Source of the DNA: Saprospiraceae bacterium
GTDB taxonomy: Bacteria > Bacteroidota > Bacteroidia > Chitinophagales > Saprospiraceae
Length of the DNA stretch: 6,621 nt
Direction: 5' to 3'
NCBI GenBank assembly: GCA_004297645.1
Contig: SCUG01000554.1
Span: 1-6,621 of the forward strand
In this document: piece by piece, positions 1 through 4,518 of the stretch
How positions within the stretch are numbered: position 1 is the first letter of the stretch
Layout: every line of letters starts with the position of its first letter
Notes under the pieces: generated by a model
Seen by the model: only the letters and a program-made list of their open reading frames with translations
What the model was told of the DNA's origin: nothing
The model's database searches: none
Position numbers and translations under genes: made by a program

Positions 1-49
1 GGGCAGGGGGGGAGTAAACACATTACCAGCACTTTTGCGGTTGACTGCC

Positions 50-90
50 AGTTTTTGAATGTCGGTATTTTCTACCGACATCCAAAAACT
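50..90. repeat. Long inverted repeat (18-bp arms)
   Basis: Arms 50-67 and 73-90 pair at 17 of 18 positions around a 5-nt loop (68-72); the only mismatch is A58/C82. The T-run lies in the 5' arm and the A-run in the 3' arm. Neither strand therefore gives a hairpin followed by a U-tract, and this is not a standard intrinsic terminator. Function unknown. It could be a protein-binding palindrome, part of a structured RNA, or a repeat-element end. Confidence 0.75.
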
Positions 91-186
91 AAAACCCTCG
101 CTAACCCGGCACTTTTGTTTAGTGGTAACCGGGGTTGCTCAAATGGCTAAAGTCGAGCTTATGATACAGCCTCAAAAAGAACAAGG

Positions 187-225
187 GTGTGTTTTTTCGG
201 CGGCTTTACCGCCGAAAAAACACAC
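187..225. repeat. Perfect 17-bp palindrome, loop CTTTA
   Basis: Arms 187-203 and 209-225 are perfectly complementary over 17 bp, with a GC core (CGGCGG/CCGCCG) and a 5-nt loop. As in the 50-90 palindrome, the T6 run is 5' of the core and the A6 run is 3', the reverse of a rho-independent terminator. Two palindromes of the same design within 140 bp suggest a shared role, which is unknown. Confidence 0.8.
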
Positions 226-320
226 ATCTTATTTTGCGCACGTTCCTTAGTGGGTTCCGCAGTGCTAATTCTCACTTTTTACGCTGACGATTATTAACCG
301 CAAATATGTACCTTCCGGTT

Positions 321-328
321 TAATTTTG
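321..328 (+). promoter_or_regulatory. Possible -7 element of transporter operon
   Basis: TAATTTTG fits the Bacteroidota -7 consensus TAnnTTTG and lies 53 nt upstream of the ATG at 382. No good TTTG-like -33 box is visible about 20 nt further upstream, so the call rests on one short motif and position only. Confidence 0.35.
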
Positions 329-381
329 GCTCTTGAAAAAGTGCACCAATTGCCTGTCTGCGTTTCTAAAATCAAGTCATT

Positions 382-984
382 ATGGTACCTGAATTTTTAG
401 TGCAAATCAAAGATTTTATCAGCCAGCCCTGGCCGTGGTGGGCCGGTGGGCCGATGATAGTGTTGGTGATGTTCATCCTGTTATTTTTCGGGAAAGAGTT
501 CGGCATCTCCGCCAATTTCCGGGTCATGTGTGCCGCCGACGGGGCGGATAACATGGCCAATTTTTTCAAGTTCGACTGGCAGTCGCAGGGGTGGAACCTG
601 CTGGTGGCGTTGGGGGCCATGTTCGGCGGGTATCTGGCGGCCCATTATTTTGTGTCTCCCGACGGCAATCTGGCCCATGTATCTGCCGCCACGGTGGCGA
701 GCTTGAAAGACCTGGGCTTTAACTATGAAGAAGGGCAGGTGCCGTTGGTGCCGGAGTTTTACGATTGGCCCTACCTGTTCACCCTCAAAGGGTTGCTCAT
801 CATCGTTGGCGGGGGGTTTATGGTTGGCTTCGGGGCCCGGTATGCGGGGGGCTGCACGTCGGGCCATGCCATCAGCGGCATGTCGGCGCTGCAATTAGGC
901 TCGATGTATGCCGTCATCGGTTTTTTTACGGGCGGGCTTTTTATGACCTACGTGCTGTTCCCGCTCATTTTCAAATTGCTCTAA
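382..984 (+). CDS. YeeE/YedE-type sulfur transporter, first half
   Basis: Probable inner-membrane importer of a sulfur compound, most likely thiosulfate by analogy with the YeeE/TsuA family. The 200-residue protein has hydrophobic segments near residues 22-40, 72-91, 135-152 and 172-198. Two features point to the family: FRVMC with Cys50, and the glycine-rich signature GGCTSGHAISG at 156-166 with Cys158. Conserved cysteines in this family pass the substrate through the membrane by transient S-S contact. Full-length YeeE proteins are roughly twice this size. The second half is encoded by the next gene (1148-1561), a split arrangement common in Bacteroidota. The two genes probably formed one operon but are now separated by a small inserted element whose left target duplication includes this gene's TAA stop. 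The ATG at 382 is the first start in frame and precedes the first membrane segment sensibly. Exact substrate is inferred. Confidence 0.85.
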   Translation: MVPEFLVQIKDFISQPWPWWAGGPMIVLVMFILLFFGKEFGISANFRVMCAADGADNMANFFKFDWQSQGWNLLVALGAMFGGYLAAHYFVSPDGNLAHVSAATVASLKDLGFNYEEGQVPLVPEFYDWPYLFTLKGLLIIVGGGFMVGFGARYAGGCTSGHAISGMSALQLGSMYAVIGFFTGGLFMTYVLFPLIFKLL

Positions 985-1139
985 AAACGTATCCTCTCAT
1001 AAATTAATTGGAGTTTTCCAAAATTACGCAGTCTTTTCGAGAGGCAGGGTTTTGAACCCTGCGTTTCAGGTACGAAAACGCAGGGTTGAAAACCCTGCCG
1101 CTCGAAATACCAGCATTTTTTGAGGGGATACCTAAAAAC
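981..1139. mobile_element. MITE-like element with 8-bp target duplication
   Basis: A 143-bp non-coding element spans 989-1131. Its ends are inverted repeats of 11 bp (989-999 GTATCCTCTCA and 1121-1131 TGAGGGGATAC), matching at 10 of 11 positions. Immediately outside lie perfect 8-bp direct repeats CTAAAAAC (981-988 and 1132-1139), which look like the duplicated target. The interior holds a long hairpin (1035-1107). There is no room for a transposase, so the element would be moved in trans by a related insertion sequence. An 8-bp duplication is typical of several IS families, and the parent family cannot be named from this. The left target copy contains the stop codon of the upstream gene. Confidence 0.85.
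1035..1107. repeat. 32-bp-arm hairpin inside the MITE
   Basis: Arms 1035-1066 and 1076-1107 pair at 30 of 32 positions (mismatches 1042/1100 and 1054/1088) around a 9-nt loop. Each arm is itself nearly palindromic, because GGCAGGGTT is followed by AACCCTGC, so alternative folds exist. It sits inside the element bounded at 989-1131. If transcribed it would form a very stable RNA hairpin between the two transporter genes and could affect read-through or mRNA stability. Confidence 0.85.
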
Positions 1140-1147
1140 ACTGACTC

Positions 1148-1561
1148 ATGAAAATGTCAAGATACATCATCGTTGGAATCCTGTTCGGCATCACCATGTA
1201 CAAAACCGAGGCGGTCTCATGGTTCCGGATTTACGAGATGTTCCACTTCCAGTCCTTCCACATGTACGGCCTCCTGCTGTCGGCCATTGCGCTGGGCATC
1301 GGCGTGGTGCAATGGATAAAGTGGCGGCACCTGAAATCCATCGAAGGCCGGGAGATAACCATCAACGATAAAGACACGAGCTGGAAGCGCTACATTTTCG
1401 GGGGGTTCATTTTTGGCCTTGGTTGGGCGTTGGCGGGTGTGTGCCCCGGCCCGATGTTCGTGCTGCTGGGCAGCGGCTACACGGTGTTCATCGTGTTTCT
1501 GCTCGCCGCCATGACGGGCACTTTCGCTTATGGTTACTGGCGCGATAAACTGCCGCACTGA
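1148..1561 (+). CDS. YeeE/YedE-type transporter, second half (DUF6691-like)
   Basis: 137-residue membrane protein, the partner of the gene at 382-984. Hydrophobic segments lie near residues 5-20, 36-56, 83-105 and 109-130. The signature ALAGVCPGPMF (residues 95-104, Cys99) matches the C-terminal cysteine motif of YeeE/YedE transporters. With Cys50 and Cys158 of the first protein it would complete the cysteine relay used for thiosulfate uptake. The first ATG (1148) is taken as the start; a second ATG two codons later (1154) is an equally possible start. No clear Shine-Dalgarno sequence is present, which is normal in Bacteroidota. Without the inserted element and one copy of its target repeat, this ATG would lie only 12 nt after the stop of the first gene, so the pair was almost certainly co-transcribed. 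The gene is followed by a strong terminator at 1602-1640. Confidence 0.82.
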   Translation: MKMSRYIIVGILFGITMYKTEAVSWFRIYEMFHFQSFHMYGLLLSAIALGIGVVQWIKWRHLKSIEGREITINDKDTSWKRYIFGGFIFGLGWALAGVCPGPMFVLLGSGYTVFIVFLLAAMTGTFAYGYWRDKLPH

Positions 1562-1596
1562 CGAGGCAGGGGCTTATGGAGTTTTTATTTTTTTAC

Positions 1597-1640
1597 AAAA
1601 AAAAAACGCCTTCCCGGCATGGTGACGGGAAGGCGTTTTT
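1597..1640. terminator. Bidirectional intrinsic terminator
   Basis: A perfect 15-bp stem (1602-1616 with 1626-1640) encloses a 9-nt loop. The GC-rich core ends in T5 on the + strand. On the - strand it is followed by an uninterrupted run of ten U (A-run 1597-1606). It lies between the convergent transporter gene (ends 1561) and the PIN toxin gene (ends 1754), exactly where a shared terminator is expected. Confidence 0.9.
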
Positions 1641-1753
1641 GTGACCCCGGAGGTTTCAAAGATGAAGAGTGCTGGCTGTGCCTGTTGGTTTATTGTCTTG
1701 GTGGAGAGGAACGAGCAGTGGAAAGCCGCCTTTCGGAAGACTTGTAACAACGG

Positions 1754-2164
1754 CTATTTTTCAAAAATCTTCCTGAACTGCTCCAGCATCAGACAAACCA
1801 CCTTTGGGAACGGCACATTTTTTAAAACCTTGAAATGTCCGTCGTGGGTGATAATATAATCGGCGTTAGCGGCAATGGCACAGTCCACGTATTTGTCATC
1901 ATCCGGGTCTCTGATAATAAGACGCCAGTTGTAGTAAGTAACGATGCGTCTGGTTTTAGGCAATTCGAGCAAGGTCCTGGCGACGTTTTCACCCAACGAT
2001 TTGCTTTCGTAAAAGCCATCAATGGTTTCTTCGTACTCGGAGACAATTTCATTCGACACGGCAAGGGTTATTTTTCCTTGCAGCAGCGCATCGTAAAGCC
2101 AACGATGCCCGGCTTGTTTAGGCAAGATTTGGATGAGACAATTGGTGTCGAGAACAATTGTCAT
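1754..2164 (-). CDS. PIN-domain toxin (VapC-like ribonuclease)
   Basis: 136-residue PIN-domain protein, a probable Mg2+-dependent endoribonuclease acting as the toxin of a type II toxin-antitoxin pair. The acidic active-site residues are visible: Asp6 in VLDTNCL, Glu43 or Glu45 in SEYEE, Asp90/Asp94 in DPDDDKYVDCAIA, and Asp108 in ITHDGHF. This pattern and spacing resemble the 'putative toxin-antitoxin system toxin component, PIN family' group (COG1569) more than classical VapC. The ATG overlaps the stop codon of the upstream small gene by 4 nt (ATGA), indicating translational coupling of antitoxin and toxin. The gene ends near the bidirectional terminator. The RNA target cannot be read from sequence. 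It appears intact, unlike the second PIN gene at 3820-4211. Confidence 0.85.
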   Translation of the reverse strand: MTIVLDTNCLIQILPKQAGHRWLYDALLQGKITLAVSNEIVSEYEETIDGFYESKSLGENVARTLLELPKTRRIVTYYNWRLIIRDPDDDKYVDCAIAANADYIITHDGHFKVLKNVPFPKVVCLMLEQFRKIFEK

Positions 2165-2415
2165 GCTGTCTTTTGCTTTTTGCTGCGCAAGTGGAGGTTC
2201 TTTGTTGCCTTCTCGAATGTCTTTTTCGTGTAACCTCTTTTTTTCCAGATTTGGTTGACTTCTTCGTCCACTTTCCGGCTGTAATACTGAACCAGCAATT
2301 CTTTGATTTCCATTAGCTCTTGCTCGGTCATGTTTTTAGAGAAAAGCTCCAGCAGGTGCAATTGCACGGGATTGAGCTTGTTAGCAGGAGCCGGTTGTGG
2401 ATTTGATGCGGGCAT
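2161..2415 (-). CDS. Putative antitoxin partner of PIN toxin
   Basis: Small charged protein of 84 residues encoded directly upstream of the PIN toxin, with a 4-nt overlap. The N-terminus (about residues 1-12) is Pro/Ala-rich and probably disordered. Residues 14-58 look helical and amphipathic, with QLHLLELFSKN and a following stretch ending in YYSRKVDEEVNQIW. The tail is lysine/arginine-rich. This layout resembles small Bacteroidota proteins that precede PIN toxins. I recognise no named DNA-binding fold. The antitoxin role is inferred from size, order, coupling and its own promoter motif at 2432-2439. The ATG at 2415 is the only sensible start and lies 16 nt downstream of that -7 motif. Confidence 0.7.
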   Translation of the reverse strand: MPASNPQPAPANKLNPVQLHLLELFSKNMTEQELMEIKELLVQYYSRKVDEEVNQIWKKRGYTKKTFEKATKNLHLRSKKQKTA

Positions 2416-2431
2416 GGTTTCTAAATTTTTT

Positions 2432-2463
2432 CAAAGGTATGGGATTTCGGAAAAAATGGGAAA
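2432..2463 (-). promoter_or_regulatory. Promoter of PIN operon at 2415
   Basis: On the - strand TACCTTTG (2439-2432) matches the Bacteroidota -7 consensus TAnnTTTG. TTTC (2463-2460) lies 20 nt further upstream and is one base off the -33 consensus TTTG. The -7 box is 16 nt from the antitoxin ATG, implying a very short 5' leader. Confidence 0.6.
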
Positions 2464-2490
2464 TGGCAGGCGGGGATGGTCGCAAGTTAC

Positions 2491-2596
2491 GCTGCGCTAA
2501 ACTTGCTCAAACTTAGTGTCTTTGATAAACTTGTGGCAACGGAGCTGCGCTGAACTTACTCAAACTTGGGCAATGGGGCAAACTTGCGGCAACGGG
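2491..2596. repeat. Two tandem copies of a 53-bp repeat
   Basis: Units 2491-2543 and 2544-2596 align without gaps at about 40 of 53 positions. The ends are well conserved (GCTGCGCT at the start, GGCAACGG near the end) and the middle is divergent. The motif AAACTTG recurs within each unit. The repeat fills the gap between the zeta-operon terminator and the promoter of the PIN operon. It does not appear to code. It may be an operator array or neutral repeat DNA. Confidence 0.7.
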
Positions 2597-2643
2597 TGTA
2601 AAACCAACATTGCGCCTGCCCAACCCCAGTCGAACAGGCGCAA
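2595..2643 (-). terminator. Hairpin terminator copy 1, after zeta operon
   Basis: A 9-bp perfect stem (2610-2618 TTGCGCCTG with 2635-2643 CAGGCGCAA) begins 6 nt after the stop of the zeta-like gene. On the - strand it is followed by a moderately U-rich stretch. The whole 49-bp block aligns with 3668-3718 at about 44 of 51 columns, in the same orientation. The two copies bracket the zeta operon. Termination strength is uncertain because the U-tract is interrupted. Confidence 0.6.
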
Positions 2644-2648
2644 CCCGC

Positions 2649-3365
2649 TCAGGCAAATTTCTCCAGAAAATAGCTACCTACCCAATTGGGTATTAGTTCG
2701 TCGTGAAGGACAATTTTTTTCTCAGGTGTCATTTCTGCTATAAGACGGGCTTCTTCACCTGAATTATCGAACAAATAAGAACGATAAGCTGCCATTGCGG
2801 CAGGGGCAAGAATTTCAAGAGAGCGGAAGTACCTGCTTTCAACTTTGTCCTCCGGGACAGGATGCCCGCCTTTCGACACCCGGTTGCGAATACGTTCGAT
2901 GTTGATGGAAGGGTCTTGGGTACAAACAAAATAGAGATAGCTCCGGTATCCTTCATCGTATGCCCGTTGAAAAATGTCAAGTTTTGCAGGATGCGACATC
3001 ACGGTTTCAAATGAGAAAGTAACCCCTTGCCCTAGTAGCTCCAAACGAAGCATTTCTGCTATGAAGGCGGCTTCATAGGAATTACTTTTTGAGGCCGAAC
3101 AAACCAGGACGTTTTCACTCCACCGAAGATTGATGCCCAACCCGCTTTCCATACTCTTGGAGGCAAAAGGAGTTTGAGACAAATATTTTTCAAAGTTGGA
3201 GCGGCTGATTTGAAGGCCAAAATCCTCAAGGTGGAGAAAGCCTTTTTCTGATAAAACCTGCTCAATTTCATCCGCATTGATGTAACGGCCAATCCGGTAC
3301 TCCCGACAGATGAGGTCGTAAACGGCACTTTTTCCCGACCCGTTCGGACCGGCAAAAACACGCAT
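2649..3365 (-). CDS. Zeta-toxin-like P-loop kinase
   Basis: 238-residue protein resembling zeta-type toxins, kinases that (in characterised members) phosphorylate UDP-activated sugars and so block cell-wall synthesis. Counting from the chosen start, the Walker A motif GPNGSGKS is at 6-13, INADEIEQ at 29-36 supplies an acidic residue (Asp32), SFETVMSHP lies at 118-126 with Glu120, and RIRNRVSKGGHPVPEDKVESRY at 158-179 carries the basic residues and the GGHxVP signature of the family. The open frame extends 14 codons further up to an ATG at 3407, overlapping the upstream gene by 38 nt. I chose the ATG at 3365 because it lies 4 nt after the upstream stop and puts Walker A right at the N-terminus, as is usual in relatives. 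The gene is followed by a hairpin at 2610-2643. Toxicity and substrate are inferred from the family. Confidence 0.8.
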   Translation of the reverse strand: MRVFAGPNGSGKSAVYDLICREYRIGRYINADEIEQVLSEKGFLHLEDFGLQISRSNFEKYLSQTPFASKSMESGLGINLRWSENVLVCSASKSNSYEAAFIAEMLRLELLGQGVTFSFETVMSHPAKLDIFQRAYDEGYRSYLYFVCTQDPSINIERIRNRVSKGGHPVPEDKVESRYFRSLEILAPAAMAAYRSYLFDNSGEEARLIAEMTPEKKIVLHDELIPNWVGSYFLEKFA

Positions 3366-3369
3366 CCTT

Positions 3370-3642
3370 TTAACGGGCTTTGACCTCATAAACGGAGCCT
3401 TTTTCAACTTTTACAAAGGGAAGTACTTTGCCGATAATCTCACGGCGACCATCCGGAAACTCCTTGACAATCAGTTCATTTTCAACAAAAGTAACAGGCA
3501 GTCCAAGCGCCTTTGCTTCTGCAATCGCCCGGCGCCCGGCTTCTTTGCCTATTGCTTTAAGTGCGTTGACCACTTCATCCGGTGAGAGGTCTTCCAACTC
3601 CTTTTCGGGATACAGGCTCACTCCTTTTTTTCCGTTTTTCAT
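3370..3642 (-). CDS. Putative antitoxin of zeta-like toxin
   Basis: 90-residue protein directly upstream of the zeta-like gene (4 nt from this stop to the toxin ATG). Residues 21-47 look helical and basic (DEVVNALKAIGKEAGRRAIA and on). Residues 48-85 read like a small beta sheet, with LPVTFVENELIVKEFPDGR and a valine-rich end. It bears no visible resemblance to the classical epsilon antitoxin or to the PezA type, which carries an N-terminal helix-turn-helix. I have only a general impression of similar small proteins next to zeta-like kinases in Bacteroidota. The antitoxin role is inferred from gene order and spacing. The ATG at 3642 lies 17 nt from a -7 box. Confidence 0.6.
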   Translation of the reverse strand: MKNGKKGVSLYPEKELEDLSPDEVVNALKAIGKEAGRRAIAEAKALGLPVTFVENELIVKEFPDGRREIIGKVLPFVKVEKGSVYEVKAR

Positions 3643-3659
3643 AAAAGGTTAATTTTTGG

Positions 3660-3667
3660 CAAAGGTA
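3660..3667 (-). promoter_or_regulatory. -7 element of zeta operon
   Basis: TACCTTTG on the - strand (3667-3660) is identical to the -7 box of the 2415 operon and matches TAnnTTTG. No clear -33 box is seen. The expected -33 position (about 3687-3691) lies inside the stem of the upstream hairpin, so the terminator and promoter physically overlap. Confidence 0.55.
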
Positions 3668-3720
3668 GGTGTAAAAATAATATTGCGCCCGCCCAACCCT
3701 CAAGTTGAACAGGCGCAATT
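3668..3720 (-). terminator. Hairpin terminator copy 2
   Basis: The stem pairs 3682-3689 with 3712-3719 (8 bp perfect, extendable past one mismatch). On the - strand it is followed by ATTATTTTT, a reasonable intrinsic terminator. It aligns with the block at 2595-2643. It lies just beyond the decayed thrS 3' end, so it may be the original thrS terminator, now serving the inserted PIN operon. That origin is an inference. Confidence 0.65.
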
Positions 3721-3760
3721 CGGAATCAGAAATCTCTATCCGGAATCAGAGAAGGCTTTA
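3721..3760. repeat. Short tandem direct repeat, period 20
   Basis: CGGAATCAGA occurs at 3721-3730 and again at 3741-3750, exactly 20 bp apart, between the hairpin and the thrS remnant. The other halves of the two 20-bp units differ. Possibly a protein-binding direct repeat, or chance; no function can be assigned. Confidence 0.5.
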
Positions 3761-3814
3761 AAACCACTCCGCAAACTCCCCCACGCTCTTCGCTTCCAAG
3801 TCAAGGATGCCCTA
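3758..3814 (-). pseudogene. Remnant copy of thrS 3' end
   Basis: Read on the - strand, this stretch translates as a stop, then GILDLEAKSVGEFAEWF, then TAA. The true ThrS C-terminus is QGEGDLGAKTVEEFVEWF followed by KGLL. Eleven of 17 residues and 40 of 54 bases match without gaps, and the remnant TAG aligns with a CAG codon of thrS. Homology stops just upstream. It has no start codon or open frame of its own and is not a gene. It lies immediately downstream of the PIN toxin gene, about 700 bp from the end of thrS. It is best explained as a displaced or duplicated 3' end left by integration of the PIN toxin-antitoxin module. Confidence 0.7.
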
Positions 3815-3819
3815 TCATT

Positions 3820-4211
3820 TTAAGGCAAAATCAAATCAGGCACAAAGATTCCAACCTTGGCATCCAGCCCTTTGAAATCAGCGTCATTCACTGTGACCAG
3901 TTCAGCATCCAGCAGCTTGGCCGTCGCCAGAATGATAGCATCGGGTGTTTTGATTTTACGAATTTGCTTGTAGGCCACTACTTGCAAAACGATGTCCATG
4001 TCTGTTTGGACGATTGTAAGCGAATTCAGGATGGCCTCGACGATAGCTTTTTCGTTTGGATTTGCAAACTGAAAACCCAAAGTCTCTATGTAGGTAATGG
4101 CAGAAACGAAAAGGTTGTCAAACCTCACGGCAATAGCCTTGAAGTCTAATATCCCCTTGAAAGGTAAATCAGGATGTTGCTGTCAAGCAGGCCGTTTTTA
4201 GTTCCACTCAT
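3820..4211 (-). pseudogene. PIN-domain toxin gene broken by a frameshift
   Basis: The full PIN domain is present but in two frames. The first starts at an ATG at 4211 that overlaps the antitoxin stop (the coupling expected of a toxin) and reads MSGTKNGLLDSNILIYLS, with the first catalytic Asp10. It then runs into TAG shortly after 4160. The second frame picks up seamlessly with GILDFKAIAVRFDN and continues to the TAA at 3820, with Glu in TYIETLG, Asp in KTPDAIILATA, and Asp in TVNDADF. One missing base in the run at 4153-4158 (CCCCTT on the + strand) would restore a 130-residue protein. As written, the longest open piece (4128-3820, 102 residues) lacks the first active-site Asp and is probably inactive. 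Sequencing error in the short run, recent inactivation, or a -1 frameshift are the possibilities. Confidence 0.8.
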
Positions 4212-4470
4212 CCCTTATTTGTCCTTGCCACACAGCCGGGTCTTCGATTTGTGCAAAAGCATTCATCATTTGAAGCTCATTGAAAAGGGACTCCAACTTT
4301 TCAATATCGAAGTTTTTGGCAGTTGACTGCTTTGAAACAGCTGTAGTTTGCTTGGCCTTTCCATTCGACATTGCTTTTTTGGGGAGGGTAAAATGGATTT
4401 TTAGCCGTTCCAACAAGGGCAGCAAAACTGCCAAATCAACTTCGTTTTTGATTTCAAGCACTACTTTCAT
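4198..4470 (-). CDS. Putative antitoxin of frameshifted PIN toxin
   Basis: 90-residue protein upstream of, and overlapping by 14 nt, the restored PIN gene start. The N-terminus MKVVLEIKNEVDLAVLLPLLERL (residues 1-22) fits a beta strand followed by a helix, as in many Bacteroidota antitoxin-like proteins. A polar linker follows (about 33-52), and the C-terminal part (53-90) ends with AFAQIEDPAVWQGQIRDEWN. A WQ-x-x-IR motif of this kind is often seen at the C-terminus of small proteins preceding PIN toxins and is a likely toxin-binding segment. An open frame extends back to a GTG at 4512 that overlaps the thrS stop. I prefer the ATG at 4470, because the -7 promoter box (4493-4486) lies between the two and the family-like sequence begins there. 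It is probably both read through from thrS and made from its own promoter. Confidence 0.7.
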   Translation of the reverse strand: MKVVLEIKNEVDLAVLLPLLERLKIHFTLPKKAMSNGKAKQTTAVSKQSTAKNFDIEKLESLFNELQMMNAFAQIEDPAVWQGQIRDEWN

Positions 4471-4485
4471 CGTAAATATTTTTAC

Positions 4486-4518
4486 CAAAGATAAGGCTAA
4501 GAATCCAATCACAGCAAC
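4486..4518 (-). promoter_or_regulatory. Promoter of PIN operon inside thrS end
   Basis: TATCTTTG on the - strand (4493-4486) fits TAnnTTTG. GTTG (4518-4515) lies 21 nt upstream, one base off the -33 TTTG, and falls within the last codons of thrS. The -7 box is 15 nt from the chosen antitoxin ATG at 4470, which supports that start over the upstream GTG. The -33 overlap means thrS sequence itself supplies part of this promoter. Confidence 0.6.

Larger units (their letters stand above)
1..381. other. Gene-free left flank with palindromes
   Basis: No convincing gene is seen in this stretch. A 63-codon open frame at 59-250 on the + strand runs straight through two strong palindromes (50-90 and 187-225), resembles no family I recognise and is best left out. 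The short string GCACTTTT recurs at 30-37 and 109-116. A weak inverted pair also occurs at 103-109 with 129-136, with one bulged base. The right part (about 250-381) is the upstream region of the transporter gene at 382. The stretch may be the tail of a non-coding RNA or repeat element that starts outside the window, but nothing here proves that. Confidence 0.5.

Noticed and set aside
187..225. Palindrome as an intrinsic terminator
   Set aside because: On both strands the stem is followed by A's rather than T's.
59..250. 63-codon + strand open frame
   Set aside because: It reads through two strong palindromes, resembles no known family and has no promoter or start context; chance open frame.
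2610..2643. Hairpin as an integron attC site
   Set aside because: One half matches RYYYAAC (GCCCAAC), but the matching GTTRRRY on the other side and the usual attC architecture are missing, and no integrase is present.
4150..4163. Programmed -1 frameshift in the PIN gene
   Set aside because: The site is not a canonical X XXY YYZ slippery heptamer and no downstream stimulatory structure was evident; simple deletion or sequencing error is more likely, though not excluded.
4471..4512. GTG start at 4512 for the antitoxin, overlapping the thrS stop
   Set aside because: The -7 promoter motif lies downstream of this GTG, and the family-like sequence begins at the ATG at 4470.
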